From Subdoligranulum variabile (GTDB lineage: Bacteria; Bacillota; Clostridia; Oscillospirales; Ruminococcaceae), in NCBI GenBank assembly GCA_004554775.1, contig SFKI01000007.1, positions 101,780-165,779 on the forward strand: a stretch of DNA of 64,000 bases. The letters run 5' to 3'. Numbering within the stretch: the first letter of the stretch is position 1; each line of letters begins with the position of its first letter. The position numbers and the translations under genes are program-made. This document shows, in pieces, positions 1 to 7,360 of this stretch. The notes beneath the pieces are model-generated. The model did no database searches. It was not told the origin of the DNA and saw nothing but the letters and a program-made list of their open reading frames with translations.

Positions 1-2
1 TG

Positions 3-1463
3 AAAAACGAGCCGGGCAAGGTGGTCGTTATCGTAGGCGACGGTGCCTTTACGGGCGGTATGGTCTACGAGGGCATGAACAATGTCAGCAAGCTGAACAA
101 CCTCATCTGCATCCTGAACGACAACAAGATGTCGATCTCGAAAAACGTCGGCCAGATGGCAAATTATCTGACTAAGCTGCGCACCGACCCCAAATATTTC
201 CACGTTAAGGCCCAGATGGAAACCGCGCTGGAGCGTATCCCTGTGGCGGGCAATGCCATGGTCAAGGCACTACAGGGCGGCAAACAGCTCGTACGCCGCG
301 GCATCTACCATTCCACGATGTTCGAGGAGATGGGCTTCCAGTATATCGGCCCCGTCGACGGCCACGATGTACTGCTGATGGAGCAGATGTTCACGAACCT
401 ACAAGAGCAGTACGCCCCCATCTTTTTGCACATCGTCACGCAAAAGGGTAAGGGGCTGAAGCTGGCCGAAGAAAACCCCGGCGAGTTCCACGCTGTTTCG
501 TCCATCGACTTAAGCCACCTGACCGACCCTGAGCTGTCGCCGAAAGATTCGTTCTCGACAGTGTTCGGCTCCACGCTGGCCGAGATCGGCGACGAGGTGC
601 CCGAACTCTGCGCCATCACGGCGGCCATGAAGTACGGCACCGGTCTCAACTTCTTTAAGCACCGTCATAAAGAGCGGTTCTACGACGTCGGCATGGCCGA
701 AGAACACGCCGTCAGTTTTGCGGCAGGCCTTGCCAGCCAGGGCATGCTGCCCGTGGTGGCGATCTATTCCACATTTTTCCAGCGTGCCTATGACCAGATC
801 ATCCACGACGTCAGCCTGATGCGGCTCAATGTGCTGTTCGCCGTTGACCGCGTGGGCCTTGTTCCCGGTGACGGCGAAACGCACCAGGGCATCTACGATC
901 CGGCGTTCTTCAGCCAGATCGGCATTCCCGTATTCGCCCCGGCCAACTATGCCGAGCTGAAATACTGGCTGCCGCATCTCGTCAAGGATATGACCGGCCC
1001 GCGCGCTATCCGCTATGCCCGCGGCAACGAGAAAGAAGCCCTCGCCGCCCTAGGCTGCACGGGCAAGCTGTTTGATAAGATCGACACCCGGCCGGGCGCA
1101 AAAGTTGCCCTCGTCAGCTATGGTGCCGAAAGTGAAGAGATCATCGCCGCCACCGATTTGCTGCTGCAAAAGAAAGTGGCCGCCGATGCCTACAAGCTGA
1201 CCCGCATCTTCCCGCTGCCGGACGGCCTGTGTGAAGCACTGGCGGGCTATGATATGATTTTGTTTGCCGAGGATGCCATCCGTACCGGCGGCATCGGCCA
1301 GCAGCTGGGCTTTGCCTTGCAGCAGGCTGGCTGGCAGGGCAAATACCTCCTGCACGCCGTCGATAATTCCCACCTGCTGCACGCCAGTGTGGCGGAACTG
1401 CGCAAAGACCAGAATCTGGATGCCGCCGCCCTGGCTGCGGACGTCCTTGCGAACCTGAACTAA
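3..1463 (+). CDS. dxs: 1-deoxy-D-xylulose-5-phosphate synthase, 3' part
   Basis: The gene runs in from before the window; the reading frame is open from base 3 and about 486 C-terminal residues of a roughly 620-residue family are present. Dxs condenses pyruvate and glyceraldehyde-3-phosphate using thiamine diphosphate, the first step of the MEP isoprenoid pathway. Visible are the TPP-binding segment GDGAFTGG with the downstream LNDNKMS, the transketolase pyrimidine-binding domain with GMAEEHAVSFAAGLA (about fragment residue 230), and the C-terminal transketolase domain. It is the first of five closely spaced genes (13 bases to tlyA), an order common in Firmicutes. The N-terminal part lies outside the window. 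Confidence 0.96.
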   Translation, partial: KNEPGKVVVIVGDGAFTGGMVYEGMNNVSKLNNLICILNDNKMSISKNVGQMANYLTKLRTDPKYFHVKAQMETALERIPVAGNAMVKALQGGKQLVRRGIYHSTMFEEMGFQYIGPVDGHDVLLMEQMFTNLQEQYAPIFLHIVTQKGKGLKLAEENPGEFHAVSSIDLSHLTDPELSPKDSFSTVFGSTLAEIGDEVPELCAITAAMKYGTGLNFFKHRHKERFYDVGMAEEHAVSFAAGLASQGMLPVVAIYSTFFQRAYDQIIHDVSLMRLNVLFAVDRVGLVPGDGETHQGIYDPAFFSQIGIPVFAPANYAELKYWLPHLVKDMTGPRAIRYARGNEKEALAALGCTGKLFDKIDTRPGAKVALVSYGAESEEIIAATDLLLQKKVAADAYKLTRIFPLPDGLCEALAGYDMILFAEDAIRTGGIGQQLGFALQQAGWQGKYLLHAVDNSHLLHASVAELRKDQNLDAAALAADVLANLN

Positions 1464-1476
1464 GGAGAACCCAAGC

Positions 1477-2298
1477 ATGAGTAAGATCCGTCTTGACCAA
1501 TATCTCTGCCAGAACGGCCTTGTCCAAAGCCGGGAGCGCGCCAAAGCCCTCATTATGTCCGGCATTGTATTTGTGGACGAGCAGAAAGTGGATAAGGCCG
1601 GTGAAATGATCAACCCCGATGCCAAAGTCGAAGTGCGCGGGCATGATATCGGCTATGTCAGCCGCGGCGGCCTGAAATTGGAAAAGGCGATGCAGGTCTT
1701 TCCCATGCGGCCGGACGGCAAGGTCTGCATGGATATTGGTGCTTCTACCGGCGGCTTTACCGACTGCATGCTGCAAAACGGCGCCACCAAGGTCTATGCG
1801 GTGGATGTCGGCTACGGCCAGCTGGCGTGGAGTCTGCGCACCGACGAACGCGTTGTCAACATGGAGCGCACCAACATCCGCAATGTAAAGCCCGAGGACT
1901 TGTCAGAACCGGTGGCGTTCTTCAGTGTCGATGTATCGTTTATTTCCCTCAAACATATCTTCCCGGTAGCCGATGCCATCACCACGCCGGATGCCGTGGG
2001 CGTCTGCCTGGTCAAGCCTCAGTTTGAGGCCGGGCGCGAAAAGGTCGGGAAAAAGGGCGTCGTGCGTGAACCCGCCACCCACCGCGAAGTGCTGGAAATG
2101 GCTCAGGGCTACGCTATGGCCAACCACTTTACCCCGGCGGGCCTGGATTTTTCGCCCATCAAGGGACCGGAGGGCAACATCGAATTTTTGATGTACGTGC
2201 AGCACAGCGAAAACCCGCAGCCGCTGCCCGATGGCCTCATCGAGCAAACTGTGGCCAAAGCCCACGAAACGCTGGATAAAGCCCCGAATCTGCACTAA
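1477..2298 (+). CDS. tlyA: TlyA family rRNA 2'-O-methyltransferase
   Basis: 273 residues. An N-terminal S4 RNA-binding domain (about residues 3-60, starting IRLDQYLCQNGLVQSR) precedes an FtsJ/RrmJ-type SAM-binding fold with the motif MDIGASTGGFTDCML near residue 85. Characterised TlyA enzymes methylate ribose of C1409 in 16S rRNA and/or C1920 in 23S rRNA; which site is used here cannot be read from sequence. Homologues are often labelled hemolysin, which is an older and probably indirect annotation. It lies between dxs and nadK, the usual Firmicutes position (yqxC in Bacillus). The RBS AAGGAG lies just before the ATG. Confidence 0.93.
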   Translation: MSKIRLDQYLCQNGLVQSRERAKALIMSGIVFVDEQKVDKAGEMINPDAKVEVRGHDIGYVSRGGLKLEKAMQVFPMRPDGKVCMDIGASTGGFTDCMLQNGATKVYAVDVGYGQLAWSLRTDERVVNMERTNIRNVKPEDLSEPVAFFSVDVSFISLKHIFPVADAITTPDAVGVCLVKPQFEAGREKVGKKGVVREPATHREVLEMAQGYAMANHFTPAGLDFSPIKGPEGNIEFLMYVQHSENPQPLPDGLIEQTVAKAHETLDKAPNLH

Positions 2299-2317
2299 GT
2301 AAGAGGGTGAACCCGCA

Positions 2318-3154
2318 ATGACGGTTTTACTGGTAACAAACCCCACCAAGGACAGCGGCTATGCAGTCACCGGCCAGACGGCCGCGCTGCTGCATCAGCT
2401 CGGCGTGGCCGTGGTCATGGCCCAGCCTGTCTTTGAATCCAAAGTACCCATCCGCTTTCTGCCCGAGGAAGAAGCCTACCGCGAAGCCGACCTGGTCATC
2501 ACCATCGGCGGCGATGGCACGCTGCTCAAGGCCGGGCTGGACTGCGTGCATTACGGCAAGCCGGTTTTGGGCGTCAACCTGGGCCGCACGGGCTTCCTTG
2601 CTACCTGCGAGGTGGAAGAGCTGCCCGAAAAGCTGCGTTTGCTGGCCGAGGGCCGCTATACGCTCGATGCGCGCGGTCTGTTGTTGGCAAAATCCGCCAA
2701 CGGCTGGCAGGCCGAAGCCATCAACGATGTGGTACTGTTTGGCCGCACCCGGATGCACCCGATGGATTATAAAGTCTACTGCGACGGCTGTTTTGTCAGC
2801 AGCTATCGCAGCGATGGCCTGATTTTGGCCACGCCCACCGGCTCCACGGCCTATTCATTCTCGGCGGGCGGCCCGGTGCTGGATGCTGCCGCCGATGTCG
2901 TCGTGCTGACGCCTGTTTGCGCCCACAACGCCCAGGTGGCCCCGCTGGTGTTTGCTGCAGGCCGCAAGCTGGAGCTGGTAGCCGACGCCGAAAACCGCGA
3001 CACCTGCTACGCCTGCGCCGACAGCACCGCCCAGTGCGATTTGCGGCCCGGCGATGTACTTACCGTTACGGCTGCGCCCCAGAAATTGCAGCTGATCACT
3101 TTTTATGATTCTGAGCAGTTCCATGCGATTGAAAATAAATTGATGAGGAGTTGA
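2318..3154 (+). CDS. nadK: NAD kinase
   Basis: 278 residues, normal length. It phosphorylates NAD to NADP using ATP in the cytoplasm. The diagnostic GGDGT sits at about residues 64-68 (ITIGGDGTLLKAG), followed by GVNLGRTGFLA, the IND variant of the NE/D motif (AINDVVLF) and TPTGSTAYSFSAGGP. It is 19 bases downstream of tlyA and 6 bases before argR, so probably cotranscribed. Nothing appears truncated. Confidence 0.95.
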   Translation: MTVLLVTNPTKDSGYAVTGQTAALLHQLGVAVVMAQPVFESKVPIRFLPEEEAYREADLVITIGGDGTLLKAGLDCVHYGKPVLGVNLGRTGFLATCEVEELPEKLRLLAEGRYTLDARGLLLAKSANGWQAEAINDVVLFGRTRMHPMDYKVYCDGCFVSSYRSDGLILATPTGSTAYSFSAGGPVLDAAADVVVLTPVCAHNAQVAPLVFAAGRKLELVADAENRDTCYACADSTAQCDLRPGDVLTVTAAPQKLQLITFYDSEQFHAIENKLMRS

Positions 3155-3160
3155 TCTCAC

Positions 3161-3622
3161 TTGAAAAGCGCGCGTCATCAGGCAATTCTCGATTTGATCG
3201 AAAAACATCCCATCGACCGCCAGGAGGATCTTCTGGCCCACCTGCGGGAAGAGGGATTCGATGTGACCCAGGCGACGGTCTCCCGCGATATCCGCGATTT
3301 GCAGCTGGTCAAGGTGGCCGATTCGGACGGCCATTACCGCTACATGCCCGCCGCCGCATCCGGCAAAGTGACCCATTCGCCCAGCCGGTTTGAGATGATC
3401 TTCCGCGAGTCGGTCCTGAAAGTTGACTACGCCGGGCATCTGGTGTTGGTCAAGTGCTTTTCCGGTATGGCCAACGCCGCCTGCGAGGTGTTTGACGCCA
3501 AACAGTGGAACGGTGTTGTCGGCACGCTTTCCGGCGACGATACGTTCTTTATCCTGATGCGCACCGAGGATGGCGCGGCTGAGATCTGCAAATCTTTGCA
3601 GCAGTATGTCCGCCGCGGTTAA
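3161..3622 (+). CDS. argR: Arginine repressor ArgR/AhrC
   Basis: 153 residues. The N-terminal winged helix (about 1-70, with VTQATVSRDIRDLQLVKV) binds ARG boxes. The C-terminal domain forms hexamers and binds arginine; its GTLSGDDTFFILMRT segment matches the family's GTxxGDDT motif. The start is TTG at 3161; the GAGGAG ribosome binding site lies within the last codons of nadK. It is sandwiched between nadK and recN as in Bacillus (ahrC-recN). No arginine biosynthesis gene is nearby, so its targets must be elsewhere. Confidence 0.95.
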   Translation: MKSARHQAILDLIEKHPIDRQEDLLAHLREEGFDVTQATVSRDIRDLQLVKVADSDGHYRYMPAAASGKVTHSPSRFEMIFRESVLKVDYAGHLVLVKCFSGMANAACEVFDAKQWNGVVGTLSGDDTFFILMRTEDGAAEICKSLQQYVRRG

Positions 3623-3657
3623 GCAAAACACAACAACGGACGGGGGAGGGCTGGCCT

Positions 3658-5325
3658 ATGCTGGCAAACCTGAAAATTGAAAATGTAGCCGTGATCGAAA
3701 AAGCCGAGGTGAATTTCACCCCCGGCTTTAACGTGCTTACCGGCGAGACCGGCGCGGGCAAATCTATTCTGATTGATTCCATCAACGCCATTTTGGGCAA
3801 CCGCACCTCGCGCGAACTCGTGCGCAGTGGCGCGCAAAAAGCCTGCATCTGGGCCACGTTTGAAAACATCCCTCAGTCGGTCAAAAAGCAGCTCGAAAAA
3901 TGCGGCTATGAAGCCAATGATGATCTGCTGCTTTACCGCGAGATCAACGCCGAGGGCAAGGGCAGCTGCCGCGTCAACGGAATGCCCGCCACTGCCGCCG
4001 TCGTGCGCGATATTTCGGCGGGGCTGCTGTCCATCCACGGCCAGCATGACAGCCAGAGCCTGACGAACCCCGCACTGCATCTGGGTCTGCTTGACCAGTA
4101 CGCCCAGAACCGCGACCTTTTTGCCGAGTATTACCGCCGCTACCGCGAGCTTGTCACCGTCAAACGCCAGCTGGACGCGCTGAACGCCAGCGAGGCCGAT
4201 AAACAGCGTAAGATCGAAGCCTTGACCGCCGAGATTGATGCCATTGACGCCGCAGCCTTGCAGCCCGGAGAAGAGAAAAACTTGCAGGAGCGCAAGACCG
4301 TCATCACCCACGCGCAGAGCATTCTGGACGGTATCACCGCCGCACATCTGGCACTGGCAGGGGATGAGGACGGTGAGCAGCCCGGCGCAGCGGACCTGTT
4401 GGGCGGCGCAGTCGAGGGTTTGCAGAACAGCGCGCGGCTGGACGAAACACTCGCCCCGCTGTCTGAGCGTCTCAACGATATTTACTACAGTGCGCGCGAC
4501 CTTGCCACTGAGCTGGCCGACCGCTTGGACGCCTACGGCTTCGACCCCGGCGAGTTGGACATGATTGAGAGCCGCCTTGATACGATTTACCGTATCAAGC
4601 AGAAATTCGGCATGGAAGTTGAAGAATTGCTGGCCCGGCGTGAAGCCGCTGCCGCGGAACTCGAAAATTTCCAGTCCTCGGGCCAGAAAATTGCTGAACT
4701 CAAGACCCGCATGCAGGCTTTGTACGCCGACGCCAAGCAGGCCGCCGAAGCCCTGACCCAGAGCCGCTTAAAAGGCTTCGCCGCGATGAATAAAGAAATG
4801 CGCGCGGCGCTGGAATTTCTGAACATGCCGGGCATCCGCTTTGCCCTTAAACACGCGCGCGGGCCGCTGTCCTCGCACGGGCAGGACACCGTGGAGTTCC
4901 TCATCTCCACCAACCCCGGCGAGGACCCCAAACCGCTGGCAAAAATTGCCTCGGGCGGCGAACTTTCCCGCATTATGCTGGCGTTCAAGAGCGCGCTAGC
5001 CGACCGCGACGCACTGCCCACCGTCATTTATGATGAGATCGACACCGGCGTTTCCGGTCTGGCGGCGGGGCGCATCGGCCAGTTGCTGCACCAGACGGCG
5101 GCAGGGCATCAGGTGCTTTGCATCACCCACACGCCGCAGGTGGCCGCCTTTGCCGATAACCAGCTCCTGATCCAGAAAAATGTACGTGCCGACCGTACCT
5201 TTACCGAGATCCATACCCTTGATATGGATGGCCGCGTTGAAGTGCTGGCCCGCATGATCTCGGGCGATAAGGTTACTGAGTTGAGCCTGGCCAACGCCCG
5301 CGAACTGATCGAAAAATCCAAGTGA
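3658..5325 (+). CDS. recN: DNA repair protein RecN
   Basis: 555 residues, normal for this SMC-like ATPase involved in double-strand break repair. Walker A GETGAGKS is near residue 30, followed by a long coiled-coil middle rich in Glu, Ala and Leu (about 150-350). The ABC signature is SGGELSRIMLAFKSAL and Walker B is IYDEIDTGVSG near residue 460. The RBS is GGGGGAGG upstream of ATG 3658. It closes the dxs-tlyA-nadK-argR-recN run. No obvious intrinsic terminator follows before the tRNA promoter. Confidence 0.96.
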   Translation: MLANLKIENVAVIEKAEVNFTPGFNVLTGETGAGKSILIDSINAILGNRTSRELVRSGAQKACIWATFENIPQSVKKQLEKCGYEANDDLLLYREINAEGKGSCRVNGMPATAAVVRDISAGLLSIHGQHDSQSLTNPALHLGLLDQYAQNRDLFAEYYRRYRELVTVKRQLDALNASEADKQRKIEALTAEIDAIDAAALQPGEEKNLQERKTVITHAQSILDGITAAHLALAGDEDGEQPGAADLLGGAVEGLQNSARLDETLAPLSERLNDIYYSARDLATELADRLDAYGFDPGELDMIESRLDTIYRIKQKFGMEVEELLARREAAAAELENFQSSGQKIAELKTRMQALYADAKQAAEALTQSRLKGFAAMNKEMRAALEFLNMPGIRFALKHARGPLSSHGQDTVEFLISTNPGEDPKPLAKIASGGELSRIMLAFKSALADRDALPTVIYDEIDTGVSGLAAGRIGQLLHQTAAGHQVLCITHTPQVAAFADNQLLIQKNVRADRTFTEIHTLDMDGRVEVLARMISGDKVTELSLANARELIEKSK

Positions 5326-5422
5326 GCACAAAATAAATAAAAATCCACACTCTGTCTTTTCTGCCAAAAATCCCTCGTCATCATGCGGGAATTTTCAAGA
5401 AGCAGGGGAGGCACTCCCATCC

Positions 5423-5467
5423 GTACAGCTTGACAATTGCGTGTATGTGTGCTAGAGTTAGCTGTAC
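5423..5467 (+). promoter_or_regulatory. Promoter of tRNA-Leu, flanked by an inverted repeat
   Basis: TTGACA at 5430-5435 and TAGAGT at 5453-5458 are spaced by 17 bases, placing the start a few bases before the tRNA. The octamer GTACAGCT (5423-5430) is repeated inverted as AGCTGTAC (5460-5467), so the promoter lies between two arms. Whether a protein uses the repeat is unknown. Confidence 0.7.
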
Positions 5468-5472
5468 ACTAT

Positions 5473-5556
5473 GCCGCCGTGGCGGAACTGGCAGACGCAA
5501 GGGACTTAAAATCCCTCGGTAGCGATACCGTACCGGTTCGATCCCGGTCGGCGGCA
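5473..5556 (+). tRNA. tRNA-Leu (anticodon TAA)
   Basis: A class II tRNA with a 7-bp acceptor stem (GCCGCCG with CGGCGGC), a long variable arm and the anticodon loop CTTAAAA reading UUA. Discriminator base A; CCA is not encoded. It is followed almost directly by a strong terminator hairpin and has its own promoter. Confidence 0.95.
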
Positions 5557-5560
5557 TGCA

Positions 5561-5610
5561 GCTCCGAGGAATCAGCGATATATCGCTGATTCCTCGGAGC
5601 CTTTTCTTTG
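5561..5610 (+). terminator. Terminator of tRNA-Leu, perfect 40-bp palindrome
   Basis: Bases 5561-5580 are exactly repeated as the reverse complement at 5581-5600 with no spacer, followed by CTTTTCTTTG. It should act as a rho-independent terminator for the tRNA. A fully perfect 20-bp arm is unusually long. Confidence 0.8.
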
Positions 5611-5682
5611 CACCAGATAGGTTTTACTTGCCTGTAATCCCTCGAAATTTGTTGTAATCTCCCGTTGATTTTGGCAAACAAA

Positions 5683-5708
5683 AAGGGAGCAGCTAAAGCC
5701 GCTCCCTT
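5683..5708 (-). terminator. Hairpin with a T-run on the minus strand
   Basis: AAGGGAGC (5683-5690) pairs with GCTCCCTT (5701-5708). Read on the minus strand the stem is followed by TTTGTTTG, so it is oriented to stop leftward transcription. No leftward gene lies to its right before 6024, so it may be part of the neighbouring repeat. Confidence 0.45.
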
Positions 5709-5722
5709 ACAATGCCCCAAAA

Positions 5723-5816
5723 TGTAGGGGCGAGCACTGCTCGCCCGCGGGCCGATGCCAAGCATCTGCCCCTACAGCCATCCCTGCGTAGGGGCAGATT
5801 CTATATCCGCCCGTGC
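5723..5816. repeat. REP/MITE-like GC-rich palindromic repeat
   Basis: A 54-base unit is bounded by the inverted termini TGTAGGGGC (5723-5731) and GCCCCTACA (5768-5776) and has an inner hairpin CGAGCA/TGCTCG. A second partial unit begins at about 5788 with GTAGGGGCAGA and ends near 5816. Such elements are scattered between genes in many Oscillospiraceae; that statement is from general knowledge and copy number was not checked here. Confidence 0.6.
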
Positions 5817-5921
5817 CGCCTTACCGTTGCCGCCAAACAAATCAGGGAACCCTTTTACAGCATCCCACCCAATTTTTAGTACACTATTTGCGATTTGCAA
5901 GCAAAATCACGGCAAAAATGC

Positions 5922-5950
5922 TTGTTCTTTTGCTTAAAATCGTATATAAT
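5922..5950 (+). promoter_or_regulatory. Promoter of the aminotransferase gene
   Basis: TTGTTC at 5922-5927 and TATAAT at 5945-5950 with a 17-base spacer. The apparent leader of about 70 bases shows no recognised riboswitch. The rest of the gap 5557-6023 holds only the terminator hairpins and repeat described separately. Confidence 0.7.
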
Positions 5951-6023
5951 GTAATGTATGCATGTGCTGTATCAAGATAGAGGGGATGCAGGCGTGTGGA
6001 AAATATATAGGGGGATTTTGATT

Positions 6024-7304
6024 ATGGCTGACTACTTGGCAATGAACCGCGACGAGCTTGCCGCAGAAAAAGCTGCGCTGGAAGCACAGTACAAAAAGTT
6101 TCAGGATATGGGCCTGAAACTCAACATGGCCCGCGGCAAACCTGGCCCTCACCAGATGGACCTGGCGATGGACCTGCTGAAGATGGACAATTACACCACC
6201 GACGATGGCTTTGACACCCGCAACTATGGTGAGCTGGAAGGCCTGAAGGACGCCCGCGTTCTGTTTGCAGACATTTTCGGCGTCAACCCCGAGGAAGTCT
6301 TTGTGGGCGGCAACTCCAGCCTGCAACTGATGTACAACCTGGTAGCTATCGGCTATATGTTCGGCTTCCAGGATTCTCCGTGCCCCTGGTCCCAGGTCGA
6401 GAAGCGCAAGTTCCTCTGCCCGGTGCCCGGCTATGACCGTCACTTTGCCATCACTGAAGAGATGGGCTTTGAGATGGTCAATGTCCCCATGAGCCCCGAC
6501 GGCCCTGACATGGACATGATTGAAAAGCTCGTGGCCGAGGATGATACCATCAAGGGCGTCTGGTGTGTGCCGCAGTATTCCAATCCCGACGGTTACACCT
6601 ACAGCGATGAGACCATCCGCCGTTTTGCCGCCATGAAGACCGCCGCCCCCGATTTCAAGATCTTCTGGGATGAGGCCTACATCGTGCACCATCTGACCGA
6701 TGAGATCATCGAGACTCCCGTGCTGCTGAACGAAGCCAAGAAGTACGGCCATGAAGACCGCGTCTTTATGTTCACTTCCACCAGCAAGATCACCTTCCCG
6801 GGCGCCGGTGTTTCCGCCATCGCATGTAGCGAAAACTCGATGAAGTACATGTGCAAGCGCTTCTCCACCATGATCATCAGCTATGACAAGATGAACCAGC
6901 TGCGCCATGTCCGCTTCCTCAAAAACAAAGAGGGTGTGCTCGCCCACATGGCTAAGCATCGCCGCCGTCTGGTGCCCTGCTTTGACGCTGTCAAGACCGC
7001 CTTTGCCACTGAGCTGACCCCCTGCGGCAACATTGCCCACTGGACCAACCCCAAGGGCGGCTACTTCATCAGCCTGTACGTTATGCCTGGCTGCGCCAAG
7101 CGCGTGGCCCAGCTGTGCAAGGACTGCGGCCTGACCCTGACCGGTGCAGGCTCTGCCTACCCCTACCACAAGGATCCCGATGACTCTCACCTGCGCATTG
7201 CGCCGACCTATCCCAGCCTTGACGAAGTCGAGACTGCGTCGGCCCTGCTGTGCGTCTGTGTACGTCTGGCGGTCGTCGAAAAGCTGCTGGCTAACCAGCA
7301 GTAA
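6024..7304 (+). CDS. Aspartate aminotransferase, type Ic (PF12897)
   Basis: 426 residues. A fold-type I PLP enzyme of the alanine-glyoxylate/MocR-like aminotransferase family, whose mycobacterial member Rv3722c was shown to be the main aspartate aminotransferase. Seen: NMARGKPGPHQ near residue 30, GGNSSLQLMYNL (cofactor phosphate side), QYSNPDGYT, WDEAYIVHHL (Asp for the pyridine nitrogen), and the Schiff-base lysine in TSTSKITFPGAG. An upstream in-frame ATG at 5958 exists, but ATG 6024 has the GGGGG-rich binding site at the right distance and fits the family start. Single-gene unit with its own promoter. The substrate is inferred from family membership. Confidence 0.85.
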   Translation: MADYLAMNRDELAAEKAALEAQYKKFQDMGLKLNMARGKPGPHQMDLAMDLLKMDNYTTDDGFDTRNYGELEGLKDARVLFADIFGVNPEEVFVGGNSSLQLMYNLVAIGYMFGFQDSPCPWSQVEKRKFLCPVPGYDRHFAITEEMGFEMVNVPMSPDGPDMDMIEKLVAEDDTIKGVWCVPQYSNPDGYTYSDETIRRFAAMKTAAPDFKIFWDEAYIVHHLTDEIIETPVLLNEAKKYGHEDRVFMFTSTSKITFPGAGVSAIACSENSMKYMCKRFSTMIISYDKMNQLRHVRFLKNKEGVLAHMAKHRRRLVPCFDAVKTAFATELTPCGNIAHWTNPKGGYFISLYVMPGCAKRVAQLCKDCGLTLTGAGSAYPYHKDPDDSHLRIAPTYPSLDEVETASALLCVCVRLAVVEKLLANQQ

Positions 7305-7360
7305 TTCCGGCGCATAAATCTATCCCGCCCGCAGGCGCGGGCATATTTTTGGAGGTTTCT

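Noticed and set aside
5934..7190. 418-codon open frame opposite the aminotransferase gene
   Set aside because: Shadow frame with His/Gly/Val-rich sequence and no motif.
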